The notes under the pieces were generated by a model. The model was not told the origin of the DNA, did not search any database, and saw nothing but the letters and a program-made list of their open reading frames with translations. Below, piece by piece: positions 38,592 to 48,200 of a DNA stretch of 64,000 bases. The stretch is from Thermogemmatispora tikiterensis. Lineage in GTDB: Bacteria; Chloroflexota; Ktedonobacteria; Ktedonobacterales; Ktedonobacteraceae. The position numbers and the translations under genes are program-made. Location: contig NZ_MCIF01000002.1 in NCBI RefSeq assembly GCF_003268475.1, forward strand, positions 3,518,671-3,582,670. Reading direction: 5' to 3'. Position 1 is the first letter of the stretch. The number at the start of each line of letters is the position of its first letter.

Positions 38592-39491
38592 ATGGTATCC
38601 TCTCCCGTCCGCAGGGCAGGAAGCCGGCGAGTGCTACGAAGTGGGATCTTGCTGGGCATTGTGCTCATCTTCGCCCTGGCTCTGGCCGCCTGCGGTGGTT
38701 CGTCAGCGCCCGCGAGCGGCGGGGGCAATGCAAGCAACAAATACGGTCTCATTACACCGGGCGTTCTCACGGTCGGTAGCGATACAACCTATCCACCTCA
38801 GGAGTTCATTGATCCAGCCACCAACCAGCCCAGGGGCTTCGATATCGATCTCATCACGGAGATCGCCAAGCGCCTGGGGCTGCAGGTTCACGTGGTCACT
38901 GACGGCTTCGATACCATCTTTGATGACCTCTCGGCCCGGCGCTTCGACCTCGTGATCTCGGCAGTCACGATCAATCCCGATCGTCAGAAGAAGTTTGATT
39001 TCATCCCCTACTTCAATGCTGGCGAGTCGCTCCTGGTCGAGAAAGGCAATCCGCTGCACATCACGAGCGTTGATCAACTCTGTGGTCAGAATGTTGGCGT
39101 TCAGACTGGTACAGTTGAGCAGACTGATCTGCAGACGGCCTCGCAGAACTGCACCAAGGCTGGCAAGCCTCCCATCCATCTGACAGTACTCAAGGATCAA
39201 ACGGAAGTCGTCCAGTTGCTGGCCAACCATCGTGTGGTTGCCACCTATCAGGATTCGCCAGTGACTGACTATTATTTGAAGCAGAATCCAGGCAAGTTTG
39301 AGGTGGGCGGCTCGGTGGTCAATGCTGCCCCCGAGGGGATTATGTTCCGCAAAGGGGATACGGCTCTCTACAATGCTGTCAAGGGCGCCTTTGACGCCAT
39401 GCGCAGCGATGGCACCTACAAGCAGCTCATCGACAAGTGGGGGCTGACCAGCGGCGCTATTGCTCTAATGGAGCGGCGTACCCTCCTCTAG
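38592..39491 (+). CDS. Polar amino-acid ABC transporter, substrate-binding lipoprotein
   Basis: The N-terminus has a positively charged stretch, a hydrophobic core and the lipobox LAAC with Cys34, so the protein should be a lipid-anchored receptor on the outer face. A Ser/Gly linker leads to a type II periplasmic-binding fold with LTVGSDTTYPPQEF, GFDIDLITEIAKRLG and DLVISAVTINPDRQKKFDF, typical of family 3 (Gln, Arg, His, Cys). AGAGGAGGTG precedes the ATG. Permease and ATPase genes follow. Exact substrate unknown. Confidence 0.93.
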   Translation: MVSSPVRRAGSRRVLRSGILLGIVLIFALALAACGGSSAPASGGGNASNKYGLITPGVLTVGSDTTYPPQEFIDPATNQPRGFDIDLITEIAKRLGLQVHVVTDGFDTIFDDLSARRFDLVISAVTINPDRQKKFDFIPYFNAGESLLVEKGNPLHITSVDQLCGQNVGVQTGTVEQTDLQTASQNCTKAGKPPIHLTVLKDQTEVVQLLANHRVVATYQDSPVTDYYLKQNPGKFEVGGSVVNAAPEGIMFRKGDTALYNAVKGAFDAMRSDGTYKQLIDKWGLTSGAIALMERRTLL

Positions 39492-39867
39492 CCTTACTGG
39501 CAGGCTCTTCGCACATGTTACCTCAGCCTCCTTCATCTCACCTGGTGTTTGGTTTACCCACTCCTATGGTTCGTGCTGGAGGCTGATGGCGCGGGCAGAG
39601 TGAGCTTGTTGCCGACTGAGGCGGGGCCGCCGCTACCACAGCTGGCTGCCTCTCTCTCGCCGCCCTGAGAGAAAAAAGGGTGGCATGGACTCCCCGCTTC
39701 TGCAGTACACTATCATAAGTGAGGAAACCAGCTGGTCCCAGCGGACCAGCCAGGATGACTCAGCTGCCAGAGGCAGGAAGGCATACTCAGTTGGCTCGGC
39801 TCGCTCTGCGTCCAGCGCTAGCTGGCCTCTTGCCTGCCGGATCTAACGACCCAAGGAGATCCCCGCC
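39492..39867. other. 376-bp gap inside the transporter locus
   Basis: No gene is visible between the receptor and permease genes. The length is unusual for one operon and may leave room for mRNA processing or a second promoter, but I see no strong hexamers and no clear terminator. Confidence 0.4.
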
Positions 39868-40659
39868 ATGTTCGATTGGGATGCCGTCTGGAAATTCATT
39901 GTTTCGCCCTTTTTTCTCCAGGCTGCCTGGACCACGCTCTGGCTCTCTGTCGTTGCCCAGCTTGCCGGCGTGGTCCTCGGTCTGTTTCTGGCGCTCATGC
40001 GCATGTCACGCTTCAAGTGGCTCTCCTTCCCCGTACAGGTTTATGTCTGGTTCTTCCGCGGCAGCCCGCTGCTTGTCCAGGTACTCTTGCTCTGGGATGG
40101 GTTGCCCAAGCTGGTCCCCGGCCTGCTCTTCAGTCAGATCACCTGCATATTGATTGCCTTCTCTTTAAACGAGGCAGCCTACATGTCGGAGATCATCCGG
40201 GCGGGCATCAGCTCGGTCGATCCAGGGCAGATGGAGGCGGCGCGTGCTCTGGGTATGCGCTACTGGCTGGCTATGCGCCGCATTATTCTGCCGCAGGCAG
40301 CGCGGGTCATTATCCCTCCGCTCGGCAACGAATTCAACAATATGCTCAAGACCACCTCGATCGCTTCAGTCATTGGGCTGGAAGAGCTGACCGGTACCGC
40401 CGAGATCCTTGGGGCACCAACTTTCTCGATTTTTGAGCTGCTGATCGTGGCTACCGTCTACTACTTGCTGCTGACTACCTTGTGGGACTACTTCCAGCGC
40501 TGGATCGAGCGTCGGCTGGACCCCGAGTATGCGGCCAAAGGCGGACGGCCAGGTCGGCGCCCAGGACAGAAAAGCTGGGCCCAGCGGGTCCTGGGATTTG
40601 GCAATCCACCGCTGGAGTCTGGCGAGTTGATCGCTGGTGGACATGGAGGAGCGCGCTAA
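39868..40659 (+). CDS. Amino-acid ABC transporter permease
   Basis: The 263-residue protein has five or so membrane segments and the HisMQ-type permease pattern: VWFFRGSPLLVQVLLLW near residue 55-70, and the EAA loop YMSEIIRAGISSVDPGQMEAARALGM that docks the ATPase. LPQAARVIIPPLGNEFNNMLKTTS follows. AAGGAG precedes the ATG. It works with the lipoprotein at 38592 and the ATPase at 40690. Confidence 0.93.
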   Translation: MFDWDAVWKFIVSPFFLQAAWTTLWLSVVAQLAGVVLGLFLALMRMSRFKWLSFPVQVYVWFFRGSPLLVQVLLLWDGLPKLVPGLLFSQITCILIAFSLNEAAYMSEIIRAGISSVDPGQMEAARALGMRYWLAMRRIILPQAARVIIPPLGNEFNNMLKTTSIASVIGLEELTGTAEILGAPTFSIFELLIVATVYYLLLTTLWDYFQRWIERRLDPEYAAKGGRPGRRPGQKSWAQRVLGFGNPPLESGELIAGGHGGAR

Positions 40660-40689
40660 GGCGTGTCTGCTTGAAAGGAGGCCCTACCA

Positions 40690-41535
40690 GTGACGCAGCA
40701 GCAAAGCTATAATGGTTATCAGGAGCAAGAGCCACCGCTCCCATCCGCTGTGCCTCAAGCCACTGAGAACGCGGAGATGGTTCGTGTCGAGCAGGCAGTG
40801 AAGCGCTTCGGGGACTTGCTCGTCCTCAACAATGTCAGTATGACAGTGAAGCGTGGGCAGGTCGTGGTGATCATCGGCCCCAGCGGCTCCGGCAAAACAA
40901 CCTTGCTGCGCTGTATTAATCACCTTGAGAAGATCGACAGTGGCTACATCTATGTGGATGGGCAACTTGTCGGCTACCGTCTGGTTAATGGACGACTGGT
41001 CGAGGCCAGGGAAGCTGAGATTGCGAAGATGCGCGCTCAGATCGGCTTTGTCTTCCAGCGCTTCAATCTCTTTGCCCACATGACAGCCCTGGAGAACATT
41101 ATCGAAGCTCCCGTTCATGTACTTGGCATACCGCGCGACGAGGCGATTGCCCAGGCAATGGAGTTGTTGCGCAAGGTTGGCCTGGAAGAGAAAGCCCACG
41201 TCTACCCTCATAAGCTCTCGGGAGGTCAACAGCAGCGAGTGGCCATTGCGCGGGCTTTGGCCATGCGACCCAAGCTGATGCTCTTCGACGAGGCAACCTC
41301 GGCCCTTGATCCCGAGCTGGTGGGCGAAGTGCTGAAGGTCATGCGCCAGCTGGCGGAGGAAGGCATGACAATGGTGGTGGTGACCCATGAGATGGGGTTT
41401 GCTCGCGATGTTGCAGATCACGTGATCTTTATGGATCACGGAGTAATCGTAGAGGAAGGTCCACCTGAGCAGATCTTCGATACTCCGCAGAACGAGCGTA
41501 CCCGTAATTTTCTCGGCCTCATTGCCGCCGATTAG
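40690..41535 (+). CDS. Amino-acid ABC transporter ATP-binding protein
   Basis: The ATPase has Walker A GPSGSGKT (63-70), [15 protein letters not shown], Walker [15 protein letters not shown] and the H-loop VVTHEMGF, a GlnQ-type set. A ~30-residue Gln/Pro-rich N-terminal extension precedes the domain, and a small insert ([19 protein letters not shown]) lies before the Q-loop. It starts at a GTG with AAAGGAGG upstream, 30 bp past the permease. Confidence 0.95.
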   Translation: MTQQQSYNGYQEQEPPLPSAVPQATENAEMVRVEQAVKRFGDLLVLNNVSMTVKRGQVVVIIGPSGSGKTTLLRCINHLEKIDSGYIYVDGQLVGYRLVNGRLVEAREAEIAKMRAQIGFVFQRFNLFAHMTALENIIEAPVHVLGIPRDEAIAQAMELLRKVGLEEKAHVYPHKLSGGQQQRVAIARALAMRPKLMLFDEATSALDPELVGEVLKVMRQLAEEGMTMVVVTHEMGFARDVADHVIFMDHGVIVEEGPPEQIFDTPQNERTRNFLGLIAAD

Positions 41536-41550
41536 GAGAGGCAAAGTCTG

Positions 41551-42345
41551 GTGAGTAGGAGGAGCACAGCAGGTATGCGCCTTTACCGGGCGACACTGGC
41601 AGAAAACCGGACCCTGCGGCGGGGCCTGCACTTGCTAGAGCTAGAGGCGCCGGCGCTCGCTCAGGCGGTGCGTCCGGGCCAGTACTGCATGGTACGCTGT
41701 GCTGAGGAAGGGTCGTTTGACCCGCTGCTGCGCCGACCTTTCTTTGTGCACAGCATCGAGGGCGAGCGCTGTCGTATTCTGCTCCAGGTGCGTGGGCGTG
41801 GTACAGCCTGGCTGGCGAGGCGGCCCGCCGGAGCGGAGCTGGACCTGCTAGGGCCATTAGGCCAGGGCTGGCGGCTCCCGTCCCGCCTGAGCACGCTGCT
41901 GCTGGTCGCTGAGGGCTTCGGTGTTGTAACACTGGCGCTGCTGGCTCAGCGCGCCAGCGAGCAGGGGCTGGCAGTGACCCTTGTTCAAGAAGTAACGCAG
42001 CTGCCAGAAGGTTACCCGGCTGCACTGTTACCGGAAGAAGTCGAGTACCATCTGGTGACGAGCGATGGCGGTACGGGCCAGCAGCGCACGCTCTTGACTG
42101 TGCTGGGAGACTATCTCAGCTGGGCCGATGCCGTCTGTCTGGGCGTTTCACGTGAAACGGCGCTGCAGCTCCGTCGACACTTCGAACGCCTGCGCCGCCC
42201 AGGCTTCGCCCAGGTTGCCGTGCTCCACCCCCTTGTCTGCGGTACTGGTACCTGTCTGGCCTGTGCTCTGGAGACCAGCCGTGGCCCACGCCTCATCTGC
42301 CAGGAGGGACCAATCTTTGATCTCCAAATCCTTACACAGGGCTGA
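41551..42345 (+). CDS. PyrK-like ferredoxin-reductase-type electron-transfer protein
   Basis: The protein has the PyrK layout: an N-terminal FAD-binding barrel with RRPFFVHS, an NAD-binding-like centre (LLLVAEGFGVVTLALLA) and a C-terminal cysteine cluster CGTGTCLACALE...CQEGP that fits the PyrK [2Fe-2S] site. In the family it passes electrons from NADH to dihydroorotate dehydrogenase B, but no pyrD is adjacent. It follows the transporter ATPase by 15 bp. The start is either GTG 41551 (AGGAGAGG upstream) or ATG 41575 (AGGAGGAG upstream). A parS-like palindrome lies inside the coding sequence (42144-42159). Confidence 0.8.
   Translation: MSRRSTAGMRLYRATLAENRTLRRGLHLLELEAPALAQAVRPGQYCMVRCAEEGSFDPLLRRPFFVHSIEGERCRILLQVRGRGTAWLARRPAGAELDLLGPLGQGWRLPSRLSTLLLVAEGFGVVTLALLAQRASEQGLAVTLVQEVTQLPEGYPAALLPEEVEYHLVTSDGGTGQQRTLLTVLGDYLSWADAVCLGVSRETALQLRRHFERLRRPGFAQVAVLHPLVCGTGTCLACALETSRGPRLICQEGPIFDLQILTQG
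42144..42159. promoter_or_regulatory. parS-like site inside the PyrK-like gene
   Basis: CGTTTCACGTGAAACG is a perfect 16-bp palindrome matching the parS core in 14 of 16 bases. It encodes part of VSRET in frame, so the site is maintained within coding sequence. Confidence 0.7.
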
Positions 42346-42499
42346 GAGGAGAAACCTGCCAGCAGACCACTGACCAGTGAGCCAGTGGTCCACCAGCTCA
42401 CTGGTCAATGAAACTGTCGACCTGTCTGGCCCTTTCCCCTCCACCTGGCTCCTCCCCCGGCCCAACCGCCAGCAGCGGCCGAATGATGCGGTAGGGGAA

Positions 42500-43159
42500 T
42501 CAGGGCAACTGTAACAAGGTGATCTCAGCTAGCTGATCCAGGTCTGCTGGCTGACAGGGAAGAAGGAAATTCGGAGTAGTATCCAACAGCTCCACAAAGG
42601 CTGCGACCACCGTTGGGTCAAAGCTGGTACCGGCATCACGCCCAATGCGCTCGCGAGCCATCTCTGACGAAAATGGCTCCTTGTAGGGGCGCTGCGAGGT
42701 CAAGACATCGTAAACGTCGGCCACCGTCAGAATACGCGCACTCAGAGGAATGGCCTCGCCGCGCAGTCCTGATGGATAGCCCTGGCCGTCCCAGCGCTCG
42801 TGGTGGTACAAGACCGTTTCAACATAAAACGGGTCCACATCGCACCCGATCAAAATGCGAGCCCCGATGACCGGATGGCGCTGCATCTTGCGCCGTTCCT
42901 CAGCGGAGAGGGCGGCGGACTTGTGCAAAATCTCGTTGGCGATCCAGGTCTTTCCCAGATCATGGACCAGAGCCGCCAGGGCCAGATCACGGGCCTGACC
43001 GTGCTCCCACCCCAGCTTGCTCGCCAATCGATAGGCGTAGACAGCAACCCGGCGCGAGTGCTCGTAGGTCACGAGATCGCGCTCCTTTATGCTCCTGGCA
43101 AAGGCAAGCAGAATCTCTCTGCTCTCCCTGCCATCCTTCAGGGTTTTGACTGCCACCAC
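42500..43159 (-). CDS. HD-GYP domain protein (probable cyclic-di-GMP phosphodiesterase)
   Basis: The 219-residue protein is essentially a single HD-GYP domain: HSRRVAVYAYRLA, His66-Asp67 in VHDLGK, HHERWDGQGYP (119-129) and the DVYDVLTSQRPYK motif. All metal ligands of the family appear present. No receiver or sensor domain is attached, so input must come from elsewhere. Starts at a GTG with AGAGGGAG upstream. It is divergent from the SbcD-like gene. Confidence 0.9.
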   Translation of the reverse strand: MVAVKTLKDGRESREILLAFARSIKERDLVTYEHSRRVAVYAYRLASKLGWEHGQARDLALAALVHDLGKTWIANEILHKSAALSAEERRKMQRHPVIGARILIGCDVDPFYVETVLYHHERWDGQGYPSGLRGEAIPLSARILTVADVYDVLTSQRPYKEPFSSEMARERIGRDAGTSFDPTVVAAFVELLDTTPNFLLPCQPADLDQLAEITLLQLP

Positions 43160-43550
43160 TCTGCTCTACTCCCTCTAAGCCCACAATGGATAACGGTAAA
43201 GAGAATGAGTGCAAGACGATGAATCATATAATATAGTAATGTTTTCACTTGCTGTCTGCCCAAGCTCTTGTTTTCAGGCAGTACTTTTGTGTCACTCGTC
43301 CGCTATTTTGCTCTTCCTGAAAGCCGTGCGAGCCAGCCTGGCCAGTCGCCTGGGACCGGCCCGCTTCCCTATGGGAACGCGGGCCGTTTGCTCATCCCCC
43401 AAATGGTCCCTCTTTCCGGGCCGCCTGTTTTTTAATCGTCATAATTTATGATAGACTCCTCTTACCATCCATTCTATGTGCAGGAAAGATCACTGCGACT
43501 TGTTGCACGGCAGTAAGATCGTCTCTCAGTTCAGTTGGAAGTAGCTTGCG
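43160..43550. other. Divergent intergenic region with competing hairpins
   Basis: This ~390-bp gap separates the HD-GYP and SbcD-like genes. It holds the TATAAT-rich stretch near 43227 and the hairpin region 43357-43433 described separately. No open frame is convincing. Confidence 0.5.
43357..43433 (+). promoter_or_regulatory. Possible attenuator upstream of the SbcD-like gene
   Basis: CGGCCCGC (43357-43364) can pair with GCGGGCCG (43379-43386), extended by TTCCC/GGGAA inside. The same CGGCCCG can instead pair with CGGGCCG at 43417-43423, which is followed by CCTGTTTTTT. The first pairing would be an anti-terminator-like form and the second a terminator-like form, but this is inference. Confidence 0.4.
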
Positions 43551-44996
43551 ATGACAGAAGAACTTGTGGAGGAGGGTTCAGACAAGAGGCTGGACCCTGA
43601 GCAGCAGGCGCATGAGGAGCAGGATGCGGCGTCGCGCCCGCGCGATGTGATCACGGTGGTTCTGACGGCGGATAACCATCTGGGCGCTGCCGCTGGCCAA
43701 CCGATGCGCCGACGCGAGGAGCGAGCGCGCCAGCTACGGCATGCCTTTCAGCAGGCGGTGGATTTCGCCATTGGCCAGGGTGTCGATCTTTTCATCCAGG
43801 CCGGAGATCTTTTCGATTCGTTGAATCCGGCTGAACATGAGCGTAGCTTTGTGGCCGAGCGTCTGGTTCAGCTCCGTCAGGCGGGTGTGCGCACGTTTAT
43901 GGTCGGTGGCTTGCACGATACGCCACCGCTGGGCCGGGCCCTCGCTGAGGGAGCGCTGCCAGCACCTCACTTGAGCTTCGCTCGCCTCGGCGCCCTCCAT
44001 TATTTTGAACCGCTCGCGCCCCCTTCCCGCCCATCCGCGGCGATGGCTACGGGCGCCAGTCTGGGGAGCGGGCAGCCTCTCATCGAGTTAACGCCGGCCT
44101 TCTGTGAGATCGGGCAGCTACGGGTCGGCCTCTGTGGCCTGAGTGTGCGTGCAGGCCAGGAAGGCGATCCTCTGGCCTACGTTCGTCCCGCCGCTGAGCT
44201 TGAGCGTGCCCAGATCCGTATTTTGATCCTCCATGCCCCCATTGAAGGCCTGAGCACCGAACCTGTCCCTGCTGAAGCCCAGGCCCAGGCCCTGGTGAGC
44301 CGCGCGACATTGGCACGGCAGACAGCTTTCCAGTATATCCTGGCCGGCTACCACCATGCCTTTCAGCAGTTGCACCTCGGCCAGTGTGAGCTGATCGTGG
44401 CCGGTCCAACTCAGCATATTGATTTCAATGACCCCGATGCCGAGCCTGGCTTTGTCTTTCTCGGTCTGGCGAGCGATGGCGTCCGCTGGTGTAAACATAT
44501 CTCTGTCGAGGCTGTGCGCCTGCGTCGCCTGGTTGTACCGACCAGCGCGCTCTGGCCTGCCCCACCAACAGGGGCAGGAGCGCCCAGCGGTGAAACCGGG
44601 GCCGCGGCTTCTGCTTCTGCTACCGCTGGCTCTCCCACTGCAGTAATTCTGGAGCGCCTGCGTCCTCTCTGCGATCAACAGACGATGGTCCAGCTGAAAC
44701 TGGAGGGCGAGCTGACGCGCCAGCAATATCATCAGCTCGACCTGAACCAGATCCGCCGTTACGGCGAGCAGCATGCTTTCTCCCTGGCCATCGACGACAC
44801 AGCCTTGACCCTGATGCCTGACTATGAGGCTTCCGCCAGCTCTGGCCCGGCTGAGGCCACTGAGCGTTTCTCTCCTCGCGAGGAGCTGGCTGCTCTGGCC
44901 GACGAGTGGATCGCTGCCGCCTCTGATGAACAAGAGAAAAAAGCTCTGTTGGTGACAAAAGAAGTGTTGTTGACTGCTCTGGATGAGATCCATTAG
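43551..44996 (+). CDS. SbcD/YhaO-like metallophosphoesterase with altered active site
   Basis: The protein has the calcineurin-like phosphoesterase fold of the Mre11/SbcD group: Asp41 and His43 in TADNHLG, Asp86 in QAGDLFD, His in LILHAPIEG. Two canonical sites differ: GNHD is replaced by GGLHD (Asn to Leu at ~121) and the late GHxH reads GYHH. An acidic 30-residue N-terminal extension and a C-terminal capping-type domain complete 481 residues. It precedes an SbcC-like ATPase by 207 bp, so the pair probably forms an Mre11-Rad50-type complex; whether it still cuts DNA is uncertain. Confidence 0.8.
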   Translation: MTEELVEEGSDKRLDPEQQAHEEQDAASRPRDVITVVLTADNHLGAAAGQPMRRREERARQLRHAFQQAVDFAIGQGVDLFIQAGDLFDSLNPAEHERSFVAERLVQLRQAGVRTFMVGGLHDTPPLGRALAEGALPAPHLSFARLGALHYFEPLAPPSRPSAAMATGASLGSGQPLIELTPAFCEIGQLRVGLCGLSVRAGQEGDPLAYVRPAAELERAQIRILILHAPIEGLSTEPVPAEAQAQALVSRATLARQTAFQYILAGYHHAFQQLHLGQCELIVAGPTQHIDFNDPDAEPGFVFLGLASDGVRWCKHISVEAVRLRRLVVPTSALWPAPPTGAGAPSGETGAAASASATAGSPTAVILERLRPLCDQQTMVQLKLEGELTRQQYHQLDLNQIRRYGEQHAFSLAIDDTALTLMPDYEASASSGPAEATERFSPREELAALADEWIAAASDEQEKKALLVTKEVLLTALDEIH

Positions 44997-45203
44997 CGCG
45001 AAGTGCTCTGAGCGCCCGCTCCTGTGGCGCCTGATCGGTGCGCTCGCTGGTCGGAGGATCTGCACCGCTGAGCTATGTGAAGGAGATGTGGTAGCGTAAG
45101 GGCGGATCGCGGCGAGCATGCTGGCCTCTCTGCTCAACTCTCTCAAGAAACCGGCGGAGAGCGTCGCATCTCCCGAGAGGAGTGTGAACGGAGTGAAGCA
45201 GAA

Positions 45204-48200
45204 ATGATTATTCTGAAACACCTGACAGTCGAGCGTTTCAGGCTCTTGCGAGAAATAGATCTGCACTTTCCCCAGCGCGGAAGTATCCTGATCCAGGGGC
45301 CGAACGAGGCTGGTAAATCGACGCTCTTTGAATGTATCTACTTTGCTCTCTTTGGCGAGCCACTCACTACCCATCGGGAGAAACGGGCGCTGGACGATCT
45401 GATTATGTACGGAGAGACGGAGGCCACTGTCAAGCTGACGCTCTCCGTCGGCGCCACTGAACTGGCCATCACGCGCACTATTGAACGCGGCAGCGGTCAG
45501 CGCGTTTCGCTCTTGGTCCGCCGCCTCGGCATGCCCGAGAGCGAGCCAATCACTCAGCTGCGAGCCGCTAATGAGCGCATCATTGCAGAGTTGGGCCGCC
45601 TCGATGGTGAGACGCTGCGCAATTCCTGCTTGATCGAGCAGAAGGGCCTCCAACGTCTTGAGCAGATCACTGGCTGTGAGCGCGAGGTGGCCCTGCGCCG
45701 CCTCTTGGGCCTGGAGAAGCTGACTCGCCTGGCTGAGCAGTTCCGCCTGACCCCCGAGGATGAGGAGCAGCTGCGTGAGTGCGCTGCTCGCCTGCGGCTG
45801 GCTGAGCTGCAGGCCCGCATTCCTGAGCTAAGTGCCAGGCTGGGCCAGGTCGAGGAGGCCCTGGATGCTGTCACCGTGAATGAGCATCTGGCCGAGATCG
45901 AGCAGCAAGAGGCAGAAATTGCTGAGCAGGAGAGCACTCTCTCTACTATTCAGCAGAAGCGTTCCGAGCTGAAGAGTCGCCAGGCGCGCGTGCAGCAGTT
46001 GAAAAAAGCAGAGGCGATCCTCGCTGAGCTGATTACTGCCTACGATGAGATGGCTGAGGCCCGCCGCGAGTTGCCTGAGCTGGACCGACAGATTGCTGAT
46101 CTGGAACTGCGCGAACGTGAAGAGCTACCAGTTCTGGAGAAGCGCGTGCGCGAGCTGGAAGACCTTTCGCGCTCGTTCGGTACCCTGGAGCGTATGGCTA
46201 CTGACCTCCTGGCCACAGTGAATACAATTAAGGAATTGGAGCAGGAGGTTCAGGAGCGCACAACCTTTGAGGAGAGCCTTGAGCAGTTGGAGGCGCAAAT
46301 CAGTCGCGCTCAGGCGCGCCTCGATCAGGCGCGCTTGACGCGCAGCGAGCTGGAAGAGCGCCGCCGCGCCGGGCGACCCTCGCTGGAGGAGCGGCTACGG
46401 CGTCTGCGTCATCTGGCCTCCCGTCTGGAAACACTGCGTCAGGCGGAGGAGCGCTACGCCCAGCGCCTGGCGGCGCGCGAGCAGGCTGAGCAGCTGGAAA
46501 ACCGTATCGAGAATGCGCGCCGTCGCCTGCGCGAAGCCGAACAGGAACAGGCTCGCTATGAGCAGGAGGTGCGCCAGACTGAGCAGCTGGTCACAACCTA
46601 TGAGGAGCGCTGGCGCCGTCAGAATCTGGCGCGCCAGTTAGAGGAATGGCTGCGCCTGCGCGATAAGTTGCGCGGCCTGACCGAGGCTGAACGGCAGGTA
46701 CGCGCTGCTTACCAGCAACACGAGCGCTGCCATCAAGAGGCCGCCGCCGCTCTCAGCGTGATGCGCCGCTTGTTCGCTTTTCTGATTGTGGCCGGAAGCG
46801 GCTTCGGCATCGCCGCCCTCCTGAGCTTCATATGGGCGCTCTCGCAGCTTCTGGTCCCGGCGGTGATCGGCATTGTACTGGCGGCTGCCTGCGTTGCCGC
46901 TTTTGTAGTCATCTTTATCCGCTATAGTCGCGCTCGTGTCTCTGTCCAACAGGCCCTGCAGCGCGAGCAGGAGGCCCTCAATCATGTCCGCGCAATGGTG
47001 GCTGCCCGTGAGGCGGCAGCCCGTGCTAACGGCGGTCAGGAAGCTCTGGCTCGCGTCGAAGAGGAGATTCGGAACCTGGGGGCTGAGGTTCCAGCTTCGC
47101 CCGATGAAGCACGGCGCGTGATCGAGCAGGCCCAGGCCGAGCGCTCCTCTGTCAATGAGCAGCAGGCCCTGGCTGAAGCCCGCGAGCGCCTGGCTACCCT
47201 GCGTACCCAGGTGACTCAGGCTGCTGAGAGAGTCGCCACGCTGCGCAAGCAAGCGAGTGAATTGGAGGAGGAGGCACACGCTAAGGATTGGGATGATATC
47301 CACAGCAAACTCCGCAGCGACCTGGTAGCTGTAGAGCAGGCTCGCCATGAGCTGGCGACTTTGATGGGTCGCGAGGGCCTGCCAATCCCCACCTTCGAGG
47401 CCAACGTCTTCAATTCTCCTGCAAAGCATGCCGAGCTGCAGGCAATCATTGAAGAGGCGCTCAAAACTGCCGAACTGGAGATTGCCGCGCTCGACGGCAA
47501 GATCGACGCGATCACCGAGCTACAAGAGCAGATCAAGGTTTGTGAGCAGGAGCTGGAAAGCCTCCAGACTCGCAAGCAGGTGCTTCTCGGGCGCCTCGAG
47601 CGCTTTCAGACGAGCGATCCCCCCCAGCAGTTGGCGCGTGCCCGCGAGCAGCAGGCCGCTCTCAGAGAGGCCTTGCAGAAGTTGACAGATTCCCTGCGCC
47701 AGCGTGTCAAGCCCCTCGGCCTGCAGTTCGGTCAGGCCCAGGTCAGCAACGCCGAGAGCGCCGCTCGCCGCGAGCTGGAGGCCCTCCATATTACTCTCGG
47801 GCGCCGCATCGAACTGCAGGGGCGCCGCGAACACTACGCCGCCCTCCTCAAGGAGCGCCAACAGTCGCTCTCTGGCTACTATCAGCAGCTTGCAAAGTTC
47901 AGCACAGTGCTCGGTAGCTGGATTATCCCGCCCAATCCTTTTGCCGAGACGCTCAACGGTCTGCGTACACGCTGTCAGGAGGAGCTGCAGGCAGCCAGTG
48001 AGGAGAGCATTCTGCAGGAGTTGGAGCAGCTGCAGATGCAAGAAGGAGCTGCACGGGCCAAGATCGAACTGTGTCGGCAGGAGATCGAGGAGATCCGCGA
48101 GCAGATCCGCGCTCTGCTTGAGCTGCGTGGCCGCCCCGCTCCCCAGGGCTATCAGCGCGAGGAGATTGTGGCAGTCTGGCCCCTCGTCGGCGAGTATGGC

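Noticed and set aside
41421-41432. Palindrome around CACGTG in the transporter ATPase gene as parS
   Set aside because: GATCACGTGATC keeps only the CACGTG core and lacks the GTTTC/GAAAC arms.
44118-45653. 511-residue minus-strand ORF across the SbcD/SbcC-like genes
   Set aside because: It is antisense to two well-supported genes and has no recognisable domain.
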